Assembly: GCA_951812925.1 (NCBI GenBank)
Contig: OX638368.1
Coordinates: 159,512,492 to 159,576,491 of the forward strand
Direction of reading: 5' to 3'
Source of the DNA: Calliopum simillimum
Taxonomy: Eukaryota; Arthropoda; Insecta; Diptera; Lauxaniidae
Length of the DNA stretch: 64,000 nucleotides
Part shown: positions 11,400 through 22,295 of the stretch, piece by piece
Position numbering within the stretch: the first letter of the stretch is position 1
Layout: every line of letters starts with the position of its first letter
Program-made: the position numbers and the translations under genes
The notes under the pieces: model-generated
Databases searched by the model: none
What the model saw: the letters and a program-made list of their open reading frames with translations, nothing else
What the model was told of the DNA's origin: nothing

Positions 11400-11766
11400 T
11401 ATCGATATGTATTTAACTAAGCATATAATGCTGCAATGTACCTTTATGCTTTTTTTTGAAGCAAATAAGTATTTATGAATTTTTGTTTTTAAAAAAAGGC
11501 GTGAATTAATAATAAAATGTACCTGCTTTAAGAAATTGTTCTTTAATATTTTTGACACTTTTTAAATAAAATATCTTTGTAGGGGTGTAGTAGGGGTATA
11601 TAAGACAAAATATTAGGAATTTTTAATACTAAATTCTGTCTATTTAGGAAGAAAAAAAAAATTCATACGAATCCCGAAAAATCCCGGGATCCCGGGATTC
11701 AAATTTTCTCGATCCCGAAATCCCGGGATCGCAAAAAGTCAAAAAATTGGAATCCCTAATAGATAT

Positions 11767-12373
11767 ATAAGATTTTTCCTCCATAAGGAGGTGCTAAAGA
11801 TCCTAGTGTTGCTCGGCGGGGGAAAAGAGGTCTGAGTAAACGTTGCATGTTGTTTATTTTATATCTTTTTTACTTCAAATAGGAGAAATGGTGAAATGTT
11901 GGTAAATTTAAATGTCACGAGGCTTATGTATACCCTCTTAATTAAATCAAAGTAACGTTTAACTCCTTACACTAAATAAAGTTCATAATTTTTTTATTTT
12001 CACCATATCAGTGTGTAGTTTTTATCAGCAGTCATTTTAATTTTTTTTTTTTATTTTTTTTTTTTTGAATTTATTGGTTGATTTTGATTAATTGATACTG
12101 ATTGATTTCATGTTAAATTGATCAAGATTCTTTTGATGGAATCCGTTTTAGACATAAATTGGCACAAACAATAGCGGCATAGTGGAAAAAATTACTACCA
12201 AATATTTTTTCAAAATTTAAAAAATTGCGGTGAAATATTTAGTTTAGTTCTTTGGAAAATCTATGACTTTAGTTAATACTATCCAATTTTCAGTTTTAGG
12301 ATGCCAAATGATTTGTTTTAAAACAGACTTTAAAATAAAAATCAGCAAAAATAAATTTTTATGATTTTATAGT
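11767..12373. other. Unassigned stretch
   Basis: AT-rich DNA with a poly-T tract near 12040-12065. No gene or element end was recognised. Confidence 0.4.
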
Positions 12374-12375
12374 TA

Positions 12376-13274
12376 GAGTAGAACGGGGTAATGTCGTGCA
12401 GGGGGTAATGTCGTGCACTGGCTGTTTTAGCCCAAAGAATTGAATGATTTACCAACTGTTCGTAAGGTAGGGACCTGCTGACCTACTGAGCTTATGCATA
12501 TACTACTAGCAATTTTCACCAGTTCGTCTCTACAGAGTAACCTTTTTTTCAAAACGCACGCTTTCGGGACGATAAAAGTGTTTTTTTATCGGATCAGAAA
12601 AATAATTTTCCTTCCGGGAAAATATACAAGGTAAGTGTTTTCTGAAATGAAATATCCTGCCAAAGAAAAGAAGTATTTGGTTTTCGAAAAAAATTTTGGG
12701 CTTCACCGAGTTATCGAAGTTGACCTTTAAAACGACCATTGGGGTAATGTCTTGCACATTCACTTACACAATCACAATTTCTCGCTACACAAATGTTGTT
12801 ATACATGGATGTAACCAATGAAATCATCTTTCGATCGGATGCTTACTAGTTGCATTCGCTTGAGATGTACGGCTTTACGAGCATGTCAAAGTTGAGTGCA
12901 CGACATTGCCCCGTTCTACTCTACACAACATATTATGTACTTCACACTTGTATAATAATGAATAAATACATGATAATGCTAAATCTCCACTAATAAAACC
13001 ACTACCTATCATTTCTCACACATTTTGGTACCTTTACTATACTCGGAAAACAATGCACGACATTACCCCACAAATTTTGAGGGGGGTAATGTCGTGCACA
13101 TTTTTTCTTTCTTCACTTACACAATCACAATTTCTTGCTACACAAATGTTGTTACACATGGATGTAACCAATGAAATCATCTTTCGATCGGATGCTTACT
13201 CGTCGCATTCGCTTGAGATGTACGGCTTTACGAGCATGTCAAAGTTGAGTGCACGACATTGCCCCGTTCTACTC
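12376..13274. mobile_element. TIR element(s) with GGGGTAATGTCGTGCA repeats, partly duplicated
   Basis: The left end GAGTAGAACGGGGTAATG at 12376 is preceded by TA. The inverse CCCCGTTCTACTC ends at 12921 and again at 13274, each followed by TA. A ~165-base right-hand segment (about 12759-12922) is repeated almost exactly at 13111-13276. The GGGGTAATGTCGTGCA motif or close variants occurs about seven times in both orientations, including a hairpin at 13054-13097. No transposase was seen. The 96-codon frame at 13053-13343 runs through the repeats and is not a gene. Confidence 0.75.
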
Positions 13275-13276
13275 TA

Positions 13277-14072
13277 TATAAAACATTTTAAAATTGAGTT
13301 TCCCAAAATATGTCATCTTCGATTTCTTTTATTTATTGAGTAATAAAAGCTTCAAGAGTAATTTATATGTGTTCCAATTTATGGACTGGGATCGCTTGTG
13401 GTTTTCCGGAGAAACAATTAAATGTAGCATCTTCCGCATTTTGAGCTGTGAGCTTTTTTTGTAAAGGATTTACAGTTCAATAAACAACTGTGCCAAGTTT
13501 CGAGTCCGCAGCAATTTCTGCATTTTAAGTATTAAATTTCACTGTACTAAGAATTTTCTGCGTGTCTAGAAAATCTCACCTGATTTCTATTACAATATAC
13601 AGTTTTTTTTTTTTTTGACCTTTTATATTACGATTTTACGAGATTTTCGAGGCTTTTGAATGTTATAAAGAATCCCCTGATTCATAAAAAATTCAGTATC
13701 TCGTGTTTTCCGGTTAGTAATATCTCGCAATGACTATAAGATAACATTTTAATTTAAAGAGATTTTTCATCTATGATCAACCCCAAGTAAATACAATTCC
13801 ATCTTCAGTTTTTGTCGTCAAGGCAAATAATCCTTTGTCAACAAAATATCTAGCTAAAGGGTTTTGTTTAACAATGCTAATATTAAACGACCTAAGATAT
13901 CCTTATTGTATTGACAATGTATATGCCAATGGAATATAAATTAAGGACACCGAGTTTGACTTAACTAAACAAACTAAATGTGAAGCAAAATGGTATTGTA
14001 TGTGCAATTGAAAAGACCTAAAGTATTAATTGCAAAATGCAATTTCAAGCCTATAATTATGCTGATGGTTAT
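13277..14072. other. Unassigned stretch
   Basis: No gene or element boundary was recognised. Confidence 0.4.
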
Positions 14073-14459
14073 ATTGAATATATATCATACTCCACGGTTT
14101 CAGTCAGCGCAAAATTTTCGCTTTTACAACAACTTCAAATTCCTCGATCTACACAAAACCTATTTTTTGTTGTGTTTTTGGTGGCTTGTTTGCAACAACA
14201 ACAATATTTCAATAATTTTTTAAATTTCTGAGAACTACAACACACACGAAAAATGTTTGTTGTTTTTTTTATGCGAAACAACAAAAACAATTTTTCATAA
14301 AAATTTTAATTCCGCGAATTTTGTCGAGCTCAAAAAAAAAAACAACAAACATTTTTCGTGTGTGTTGTAGTCCTCAGAAATTTTAAAAATTATTGAAATA
14401 TTTTTGTTTTTGTAGGCGAGCCAAAATTGGCTCACATTTGTTCTACGCTGACACCCTTG
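14073..14459. mobile_element. Non-autonomous hAT-type element with internal hairpin, left end damaged
   Basis: The right end CGCTGACACCCTTG (14446-14459), preceded by GCGAGCCAAAATTGGCTCAC, is the inverse of the left end of the 57004-59077 element. The left side keeps GCGCAAAATTTTCGCTTTTACAACAAC but has lost the terminal CAAGGGTGTC. The centre is a hairpin (about 14199-14292 with 14328-14415) around AACACACACGAAAAATGTTTG. There is no coding capacity. Confidence 0.7.
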
Positions 14460-15085
14460 TTCCAAAGCACTGTGAAACTTAATATTGAAATTTGAAAAAT
14501 GTTGACTTTTGAATCAATGTTTTTAAAAGAAAACATGTCAATTATTTATACCAAACGAAAAAGTTTGATGTGAGCAATATTCCTCAATTTCGACAATTTT
14601 GTAGTACCGATGCCCGCAAAACTTTTAAAATTTGGTAAAGTTTTGTCTGCATCGATACTCCAAAATTGTAGAGTTTGAGAAAAATTTATTTTTTAAAAGC
14701 ACTTGGCCAAGATAACGCTTTTTGTACCCAAAAGCAAGGCATCTTAAGAAAAAAGTGTGTAAGGCATACCTTGCTTTTGAGTAAAAAAAGTGTTTTTCCT
14801 GAAGCGAACAACACGCAAAATCTTTTAATAAACAACCAAATCTGATTATAAATTACACATCATATTCAAGTTTAGAAATTGAGCTTTCATTATAACGTAC
14901 AAACAACGTTCAAAAGTATACAAAACATGAAGAAGTATTTATTAGTTTGAAAGTTTTTTGCGAAATTAATGGAAGTCGTGACTTCTTTTCATTTTCAACG
15001 GTTGACAACGGTTTTCTCAGCAAGTATGGACGATTAAAAGACTCTGGCATATAATTTAGAAAAAGCCATTTATTGAGCTGATTAT
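14460..15085. other. Unassigned stretch with a short inverted phrase
   Basis: AAAAGCAAGGCATCTT at 14741 is mirrored by GGCATACCTTGCTTTT at 14763, a short hairpin. A related cassette (GAGTAAAAAA after a CTTTG.TT.G core) appears near 43520 and 44070. No gene was seen. Confidence 0.35.
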
Positions 15086-15815
15086 ATATGTTTCATGTCC
15101 CGTGAGTCACACTAAAACATTTCTTAGTTGTATTTTCACACGAGAGTAGGGTTTTAATATAATGAGGGTTTTCTGTAAGTTAAGAGTAACCACTGGTACG
15201 CTACATTAACTTCTTCAAGCTTACTAAACTTAAACTGTGCTTTTAAGTAAAACTGTTTTCAATTTCTCAAAAAAAAAAAAATTCATGAGACATATTTTTA
15301 TGTTGAAGCCACTAAAAACAAAAAACCAAGATCCAAAAAAAAAAAAAAAATTGTACTGATTTTATACTTGTCCCATATGTCACAAGAGATTTTTTTTATA
15401 AGACATTTTCTACGTCAACGTTTATCATTACGATATTTTCTCTGACGGCCTATAGCGAAAGGAAAAAACTGCTTGAGCCGATTTTTGATCAAAAAGCAAA
15501 TCGGTCCTAATGGGTTTTAGAACCATAAGTCTCATGCGACTTTCCCTTCTGATCAATGATAAGCTTCAGCAGTTTTTCCTTATTGCAACAGATATGTTTT
15601 AAACATCAAAAACAAGATTATATACAACAAAATAATCACTGATTTCATACTCGTCCTGTGAGTCACAAATTCAAAATGTTTAGTTGAAGTCACATAGTTC
15701 TCCGATTGCAACAGAAAAAAAAAAAATTCATAAAACAGCAATAGTTTGGCTAAAATTCTTTCTTACGTTAATATACTTGTGTATGTAGGAAAATCCTCCC
15801 TTTCATGTCCCGTGA
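15086..15815 (+). repeat. Degenerate repeat marked by TGTCCCGTGAGTCAC
   Basis: The phrase TTTCATGTCCCGTGAGTCAC occurs near 15090 and 15800, with diverged forms near 15365 and 15650, each preceded by a TGATTT.ATA-like segment. Spacings are about 270-280 and 150 bases. A reverse copy of the phrase occurs near 10998. This looks like an old array of monomers. No coding content. Confidence 0.4.
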
Positions 15816-15890
15816 GTCACAATTCCTTAGACAACAATTTAATACAGACAGTGATGACCAAATTTAGTCTTTGTATTGCTAATTTTTCGT

Positions 15891-16216
15891 GACCAAGACC
15901 AAGACCATAGCGGTCTTGATTATGGTTTTCACCACGATGATCATCAAGACCGAGGCTGCTTTTCAGTATCGGTAATTTATAATTAATAGGTGTTTCACGT
16001 CCTTTCAAGCATGAAATTATCTCTCAATTCGATATTTAGCATCTTGAAAACCCAAATGCTTTGCAAAAATAAAGCTTGGAAATCTTGAATGCTCAATAAT
16101 CTGGAACAATTTTTTCCAGACCAAGACCAAGATCTACACCAAGACTTAATATTCAGGACTCAATATCAAAACAAGACCAAAGTTTAATGCTATGCTATGG
16201 ACTTGGTCTTGGTCTT
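15891..16216. repeat. Inverted-repeat element with (CAAGAC)n ends
   Basis: The left end GACCAAGACCAAGACCAT and the right end ATGGACTTGGTCTTGGTC with TTAAG are inverted. Further AAGACCGAGG and CCAAGACC units occur inside. At 326 bp without coding content it behaves as a small non-autonomous element or an inverted simple repeat. The 63-codon minus frame 15817-16008 is a by-product of the repeats. Confidence 0.5.
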
Positions 16217-17214
16217 AAGAGCTTTTGTAGTGAAAGGTGAATTATACATGTGTCACTATAGCCGTGGTTTATTCGATTCTCAATTTGTCATTTGCGAACT
16301 CTGCAAACATGTGACTAAATTAAAATTAAAAATAATTTAATACATTTCAATTCAAAATAAAACAAAACACAACAACAGCATTATTTTTGAGGAAAAAGTT
16401 TTGATTTTTACGGTCAATTGAATATAAGCTTGCGCGTTAATGTCGTGTTTTGGATAATATACATATCTAATTGGATATTTAAGTATAATGAACCCACCGC
16501 ACTACAACACTGTTAGAACATTTTTTTTTATATTTTACTTTAATTAGCATTTGTTAATTATGTAAATACTTTTATTTTAGTATTGTTAGAATTTATATTA
16601 AAATTTTTATAAGCATTTTTGGCTTATTCATCAACGCAATTAAGTAAATATAATGGAGCCTATACGAATTTAGCTCCAAAACAAAATATTTTTAAGCAAT
16701 TTTTTATTTTTTGCATATTTTGAATTAAGTCAAAATACTCGTTTTAAAATTTTATATATTGCACAATGTTGTTGTTTCAAAAATAACCCGAATTGACAAA
16801 TTTGTAATATTTTAGGTATTTGAAAACAAGTTTTCGTTTTTGCTTTTAAAACGTTAAATGTCTCAAAGTTGAATTATTTAGACAAGGGTCGACTTTAAGT
16901 AGTAATTATTTAAAATTCAATATCAATTCAAAATTATTTCTTTAGAGTACCAACTCAACGAAGCTTGAGACATTAAAGTAGTTCAACCATGGAGCGGCAT
17001 ATGTCGTACTCAATTCCATAGGCGCTCCAATAAACATGATTTAAAGTATGTGTCATTTCTTTGAACATCATAGCACTTAAATAACATGAGTCTTCAAAAG
17101 TTGGAGCCATGATTTTCGGATATCATTTCCGAAGTACTTGCAACGTAGGATCCGAGCGCGTGCTCAGAATTTACCGACAATGTCAGAATTTCAAAATGTT
17201 TAAGTTTATTTTCA
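16217..17214. other. Unassigned AT-rich stretch
   Basis: No gene, RNA or element end was recognised. Confidence 0.4.
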
Positions 17215-17740
17215 GGTAAATGATGCACTTACGATTTTTCCTAGCAAAGTTATGTTTTGTTTGGCTTGGTCAAAAATTAAATACTCCAGAATGCAGAATT
17301 TTGAAAATTTTGCTTGTAGAAGATGTGCCACGCCCTCTTGACCGAATTTGTTAAGATTTTGCTCAGATCTTGCACAAACTATTCCAAGTATATGTGCGAA
17401 ATTTGGTTGCATTTTCTGAAATAACGTTTGCACTACAGAATAACGTAAACTTTGCTTATTTGAGATATGCCACTCCCTCATGTCCGAGTTCGTCCTGTTT
17501 CTTCTCAAAGCTTTATTTTTCTGTTCTTAGTATCTTAGTGAAACTTGGTTGGATTATCTAAATAAACCCTTTCAGTCTAGCATTTTGAATCTTTTGCTTA
17601 TATGGAATATATAAGTAATATGAATTCACCCTGGTTTTACTTACTATACCTAATATATAAGTAAATTTCGGTTGTTTAACCGCGAATATGGCTCTTAATA
17701 TTGCATTTTCAATAAATTTTTTGTATGGGCGGTAGGCATT
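17215..17740 (+). repeat. ~140-bp monomers of the mini-me-like element, truncated copy
   Basis: Degenerate monomers carry GTGCCACGCCCTCTTG, GTTGGATTATCT and TTTGCTTATATGG. The right end reaches TTTTTTGTATGGGCGGTAGGC, the segment that precedes the GTCY block in full copies, and then stops. The ACTAGTAAGGG start and terminal hairpin are missing. Confidence 0.7.
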
Positions 17741-18754
17741 TCCGTTACAAGGAACAACCGAAGATAACCATTTGAAAGCTGTTATGATGGCCCAATTCTG
17801 GCCTAAATTGTTTCTTGCGATCTTAAAACATGAAATTTTTAAACAAAAAATTTTTTAAATGTTTACATTCAAATACTAATAAGAAAAATAGTTTTAAATT
17901 AAAATTTTTAAAATTAGTACATTAATATTATCATTAGTGCTTTTCAAACGATTGATTACGTAATTTTTGGTACAACATCTAGGACCGGGCCCCCAGATTA
18001 TATCCTTAATTCGTTCTTAGGTCAATATAGAATTCAGTATTAATTACTTTTGAGTAGAGAAGGAAGCTAAACTATGTAGTGAAACCATTGCTAAGAAATC
18101 CAAATTATTTCATCGTGATAGTGCTAATGAACTTCAAATTTACAATTCTAATGAAAAGTGGAACAGTTGTGTCTTTGCAAACCAATTTCAGTATTGTAAA
18201 CAAATTAACCTTTATGCTTCTTTGCATTTGGCGTGCTTGAATAGAATAATTCTAATTTATGAGCATTTTAATTGCACATAGAATTACATAAGTTTTTCTG
18301 GAACATCAAGCCTGAAGTAGAGGCCACTAATCTAGTTTAAAGTAAGGAAGAAATTTCTAGCTTTCAATATTTATTTTACTTGATAGGCCTGGTTAAATGT
18401 AAATTTTTTTTATCACTTCAACCAACCTTTAAAGAAAACACTTTTTCTGATACAAACTAATGAGATCTTATAGCTTTAATTCCTTTCTAAACTTGTGCTG
18501 TATTGTGTAATAGATGAGTTATAATTTACCAGATTTTAAATAATTTTAATAAGAATTTCAGAATTCCTTATTTTATAAAATTCACGTATTATTACTTTTA
18601 GCGATAATTTTGAAATGATAAATTACTTAGATTACACACTTAATCTTTTATTGACTGTGTAGCAGTGTAATAACACAAGCTTACAGCTAAAATTACCTTT
18701 GAACACCGTTATTTGTTTTATTTCTAAAATCTGCTGATTCCGAAAATCACATTA
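17741..18754. other. Unassigned AT-rich stretch
   Basis: No gene, RNA or element end was recognised. Confidence 0.4.
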
Positions 18755-19407
18755 TTTTTTTCACGTCGTTTTCGAGATATCAGTCATTTTCAGTTTTTCG
18801 ACAAAAAGAAAATGATGGTTCGACTTAATTACATATATCTCAAGAATCTATATTTATATTTAAACGTTTTATGCACCAAATTAAAGGTAATTAAATTTTC
18901 TATAAATAATATTCACTTAATTTTTTGGTTAATTTGTTAGTTTCGACGAAATAAATTGATTTCATAAAAAAGTGTCTTTTTTTAAAAAAAAAAAATGAAA
19001 AAAAGATAAAATCAACAGCAAATTTATACAAGAAAAAAAAAATAATTGTAAAAAATCCTTTTGTTATTTTATGTCATAGAATATATATTTTTAAAGAAAA
19101 TTAGATACTATGTAAGAAAACTGATTGTTTGTATATTTTATTGCGAAGCTTCTGGAAGGTGATAGAGGAGGCCTAGGCTGGAGTTATAGAGTTAAAACTG
19201 ATTTTCTGACTTGTTTTAGCAAAACAATTTTCTTGGGATTTCGCAAAGTTCTGAACCTTTGAAGTTGATAATAACCTTTTATTTGACATATAATACGTTC
19301 ACATATAAATATTGGTTCTGAGATATTTGTTATTTGGTGGAACCCTTTTTTTTCTTTTCATCCAAAAATCGAAAATGACCGATATCTAGAAAACGACGTG
19401 AAAAAAA
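18755..19407. repeat. Foldback-type element truncated at its right end
   Basis: TTTTTTCACGTCGTTTTCGA with GATATC and GTCATTTTC (18755-18830) is the inverse of 19330-19407 (GAAAATGACCGATATC then GAAAACGACGTGAAAAAAA). Arms are ~75 bases around a ~500-base AT-rich centre. The right arm runs directly into ACTAGTAAGGGTG, the start of the mini-me-like copy at 19408. Confidence 0.65.
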
Positions 19408-20253
19408 ACTAGTAAGGGTGTTACCTTTGGCCTGGCCAAACATTAAATACCCTACACAGCAGTATTTTGAAAATTTTGCTATTATGGGAGGTGCCACGCC
19501 CTCCAAATTCACCCAGTTTTTTCTCAGAGTTTGTATTTATAGTTCTTAGTATTTAAGTGAAATTTGGTTGGATAATCTGAAAAAATATTTTCAGAATAGC
19601 GTTTTGAAGCTTTTGCTTATATGGGAGGAGCCACGCCCTCTTGCCCGATTTTATCCAGTTTTTGCTTAAAGCTTGCATTTATAGTTTTTAGTGTCCGAGT
19701 GAAATCTAGTTGGATTATCTCAAAAAACGCTTTCAGTACAGCGTTTTGAAGCTTTTGCTTATATGAGAGGTGCCACGCCCTCTTGTCCGAATTCAACCAG
19801 CTTTTTTCAGAGCTTGCGCTGACAATTCGTAGTATTTATGTGTATTTTGGTTGCATTATTGTGAAATATACTCCAAAATTTGCATTTTGAAGATATTTTT
19901 CGTATGGGCGGTAGGCGTGTCCGTTGACCGATTTCGCTTATTTTCAATCCCCCGAGTTTATTTTGACGATGGAGGCTGTGTACCAAATTTCATTGAAGTA
20001 TCTTGCTCAGTTTTCCCAAAAAATGTATTTCCACACACAGCCGTTACCCAGCCAGCCAGCCACCCAGCTAGCCAGCCACCCAGCCAGCCACCCAGCCAGC
20101 CACCCAGCCAACCAGCCAAACAGACGGACATGGCTATATCGACTCAGGAGGTGACGTTGATCAAGAATATATATACTTTTCCATATCTGCCACGCCTCCT
20201 TCTCTGCGTTACAAACGGAAGGACAAAGTGAATATACCCTGGGTGTAGGGTAT
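19408..20253 (+). mobile_element. Mini-me-like non-autonomous element, full-length copy
   Basis: It starts ACTAGTAAGGGTGTTACC, then has three monomers of ~140 bp (GGAGGTGCCACGCCCTC at about 19485, 19621 and 19764), TTTTCGTATGGGCGGTAGGC, and a 12-bp minisatellite CAGCCAGCCACC (about 20050-20115). The inverted core follows (CAGACGGACATGGCTATATC, GATCAAGAATATATA), and the end is a perfect hairpin ATACCCT-GGGTGT-AGGGTAT (20234-20253). A terminal hairpin without inverted ends recalls Helitron or Helentron-associated elements, but the classical CTRR end was not seen, so that placement is an inference. Open frames here are by-products. Confidence 0.82.
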
Positions 20254-22293
20254 TAAAATAAAAAAATTGATTTGAAATCAGCGGCCTATTTTTCATGAGA
20301 AATGAATAGTGCCACCTAAAAGTCAGCAATTTTGTAATTACTTGTAAACTAGTGTAATTGCCGTAAAACCTGGAGAAATCGCTAAAATATCACAGAGATG
20401 ATTCAAAAAAAAATTTTTTTTGAGATTATCTTCGATTTGATACCAATTTAAGAAATAAGCTGCAAAATAATTTCGGTTATATTGGGTGCAAAAGATATGA
20501 AAAGTCCGACTGAAAGCATCTGAATAAATTTTTCATAGCTAAAGTAAATTTTTATTTTTTTGCCAAATTGATGTTTCACCGAAATAATTGTGTGAAAAAT
20601 GTTTGAATTGCCTTTGTAACTTAGGTATGTGATAAATAGATTTAATATTTTACCGTTTTATAGTTTATCCAAAGAATGCGCTGCTATGACACAAATTGTT
20701 AAGATGTACTGTTTAAAAGAACATAGTTTTGATTTTTAGTTAGTTTGTTTTAATTCACATGTTAATTACACTATTTAAATTTACACATGTTCTTAAAGGT
20801 ATTTATTTAAATTTTTATTTTTTTGTGCTAACTATTTATTTTCTTTATTTCTTTTCAAATTTCGCGAATATTTTTGGTAAATTTTTCCAATATTTAAATT
20901 TTTAGTTTTTTATGCACTGAATACGTTTACGTACGATTTTTCTCATTTAATGCACCTGTTTACACTGGAAATATCTTCTTTTTTTTGAAGCACGCATTAA
21001 ATAAATAACAAAAACAAAGTCGATATATTGTTGTCACAACTGATGTTAACGGCTTTAGTTTTTTATTATAAGTTCGAAATTTTCTTTTCTCGTTTAGAAA
21101 GAACGCGTCCGGTACCAACCGGCAACAGAATTAGACTGAAATTTGAAAACTCAATTCTCCCAGAAGAATCAAAAAGACCAGCAAAATGTTAACAACACCA
21201 AAAAAAAACACACACTTCACACGCATTCAGTGTTAAAATAACATCATTGCGCATCACAACAACAAAAAAAGCAACAACAATAACAACAACAAACAATTCG
21301 CCGCATAAAAGTTCAAATGTTGTTTATACCGACCGTGTAGTATTCTTGTTGTAATTGACCTATCACATTGCCCTCACCATAGCAGACCAGTTGAATGCGG
21401 CGAATTCGTTATGCTCACGAACTGAATTCTTCGCAGTGTTCTCTAAAACAGCTGTTCCGTATTTACTGTTTTGTTTGGATTTTATTCAAAGTTCTTGTAT
21501 TGTTTTGAAAGAAAAAAAAGAAGTTTCTCTCTTGCCGCTGTGAAATAAATTTGCTCTCAGCAGCAAAGAAATTTTTCTCTGTGCGGAAGGAAGTGGCGCA
21601 AAGCTTTATCACTGCCAGCGTTGACGTGCTCGCGCTGTTGCTGCGCTGTTTAATTTTGCTTGTGCTTTTGCTTCGTAAGTAACGAAGCTTTTCATTCATC
21701 GCAACCGAAAAAATGTGTTTGCATTGAGTTGTGGCGCGCTGCACTCAATTTGCACGTGTTTTTATTGTCTAGGTATCCGAATGAATGAATTACAAATGAA
21801 TGAAATTGAATGAAATATTATGATAATGTATTGATATGTATGTACACACCTACATATGTACTTATAAACAATATAAACCGAAATCGAAAGCTTTTGCTTC
21901 CGGGAAACCATGTCGTATGAGTAATGTTTTAGATGCAAAGCGAAAAAATTTGCAGTGTGGTAAAGAATGCACAACGGATGCTTGATTTTAAAGATGCAGA
22001 AGTTAAATAAACACAGAGGATTATAATGCTCGTATATATGTATAGAGGAACAATAGAAGCTACAATTTGCCAATCTAGAACTTTAAAGTATTTATGAAAA
22101 ATTATATGTAAAAATGCATAAATTGAAAATAATTTTTCAATCCAAATGGAAATAGATAACGTACGGCTCACCTGTGCAGCAGCTAATTTATCTTTATCTG
22201 CACTACTCAAAAGTTGGGAACCTCCAGTGTATACAACTATTTTGATCTTTTCTTTTAGCTCATAAAATTGTCACAGTTAAATGGATTGTCATC
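20254..22293. other. Low-repeat stretch with a CAA run and a GC-richer block
   Basis: No coding gene could be supported. A (CAA)n-rich run lies at 21255-21294. The block 21400-21760 is less AT-rich and contains a splice-donor-like CGTAAGT (plus strand) near 21675. A donor-like CAG/GTGAGC occurs on the minus strand at 22172/22171, and an acceptor-like TTTTCTTTTAG on the plus strand near 22248-22258. These could be pieces of a host gene's non-coding exons, but nothing confirms it. If host regulatory DNA exists in this window, this is a reasonable place to look. Confidence 0.35.
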
Positions 22294-22295
22294 TA

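Larger units (their letters stand above)
9518..11758 (+). mobile_element. hAT-superfamily transposon with nested insertion
   Basis: An exact 8-bp duplication ATAGATAT (9510-9517 and 11759-11766) flanks ends reading TAGGGATT ... AATCCCTA. An 8-bp duplication is the hAT signature. Both ends carry repeated CCCGGGATCCCGGG palindromes within ~100 bases of the tips. Inside are two hAT transposase fragments (9655-9999 and 10327-10470) and, downstream of the second, an unrelated TA-flanked element (10578-11399). With that insertion removed, the hAT copy would be about 1.4 kb, shorter than autonomous hAT elements, so it is internally deleted. Confidence 0.88.

Noticed and set aside
20040..20120. CRISPR-like array of short repeats
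   Set aside because: The units are contiguous 12-bp tandem repeats without unique spacers, in a eukaryotic context.
19851..20231. 126-codon frame rich in SQP repeats
   Set aside because: It is the translation of the CAGCCAGCCACC minisatellite and the flanking core.
22141..22290. Minus-strand phrase encoding YTGGSQLLSSADKDKLAAAQ followed by a splice-donor-like CAG/GTGAGC
   Set aside because: It is attractive as an exon, but no acceptor with a pyrimidine tract precedes it on that strand, and I do not recognise the protein. Kept only as a remark in the surrounding stretch.
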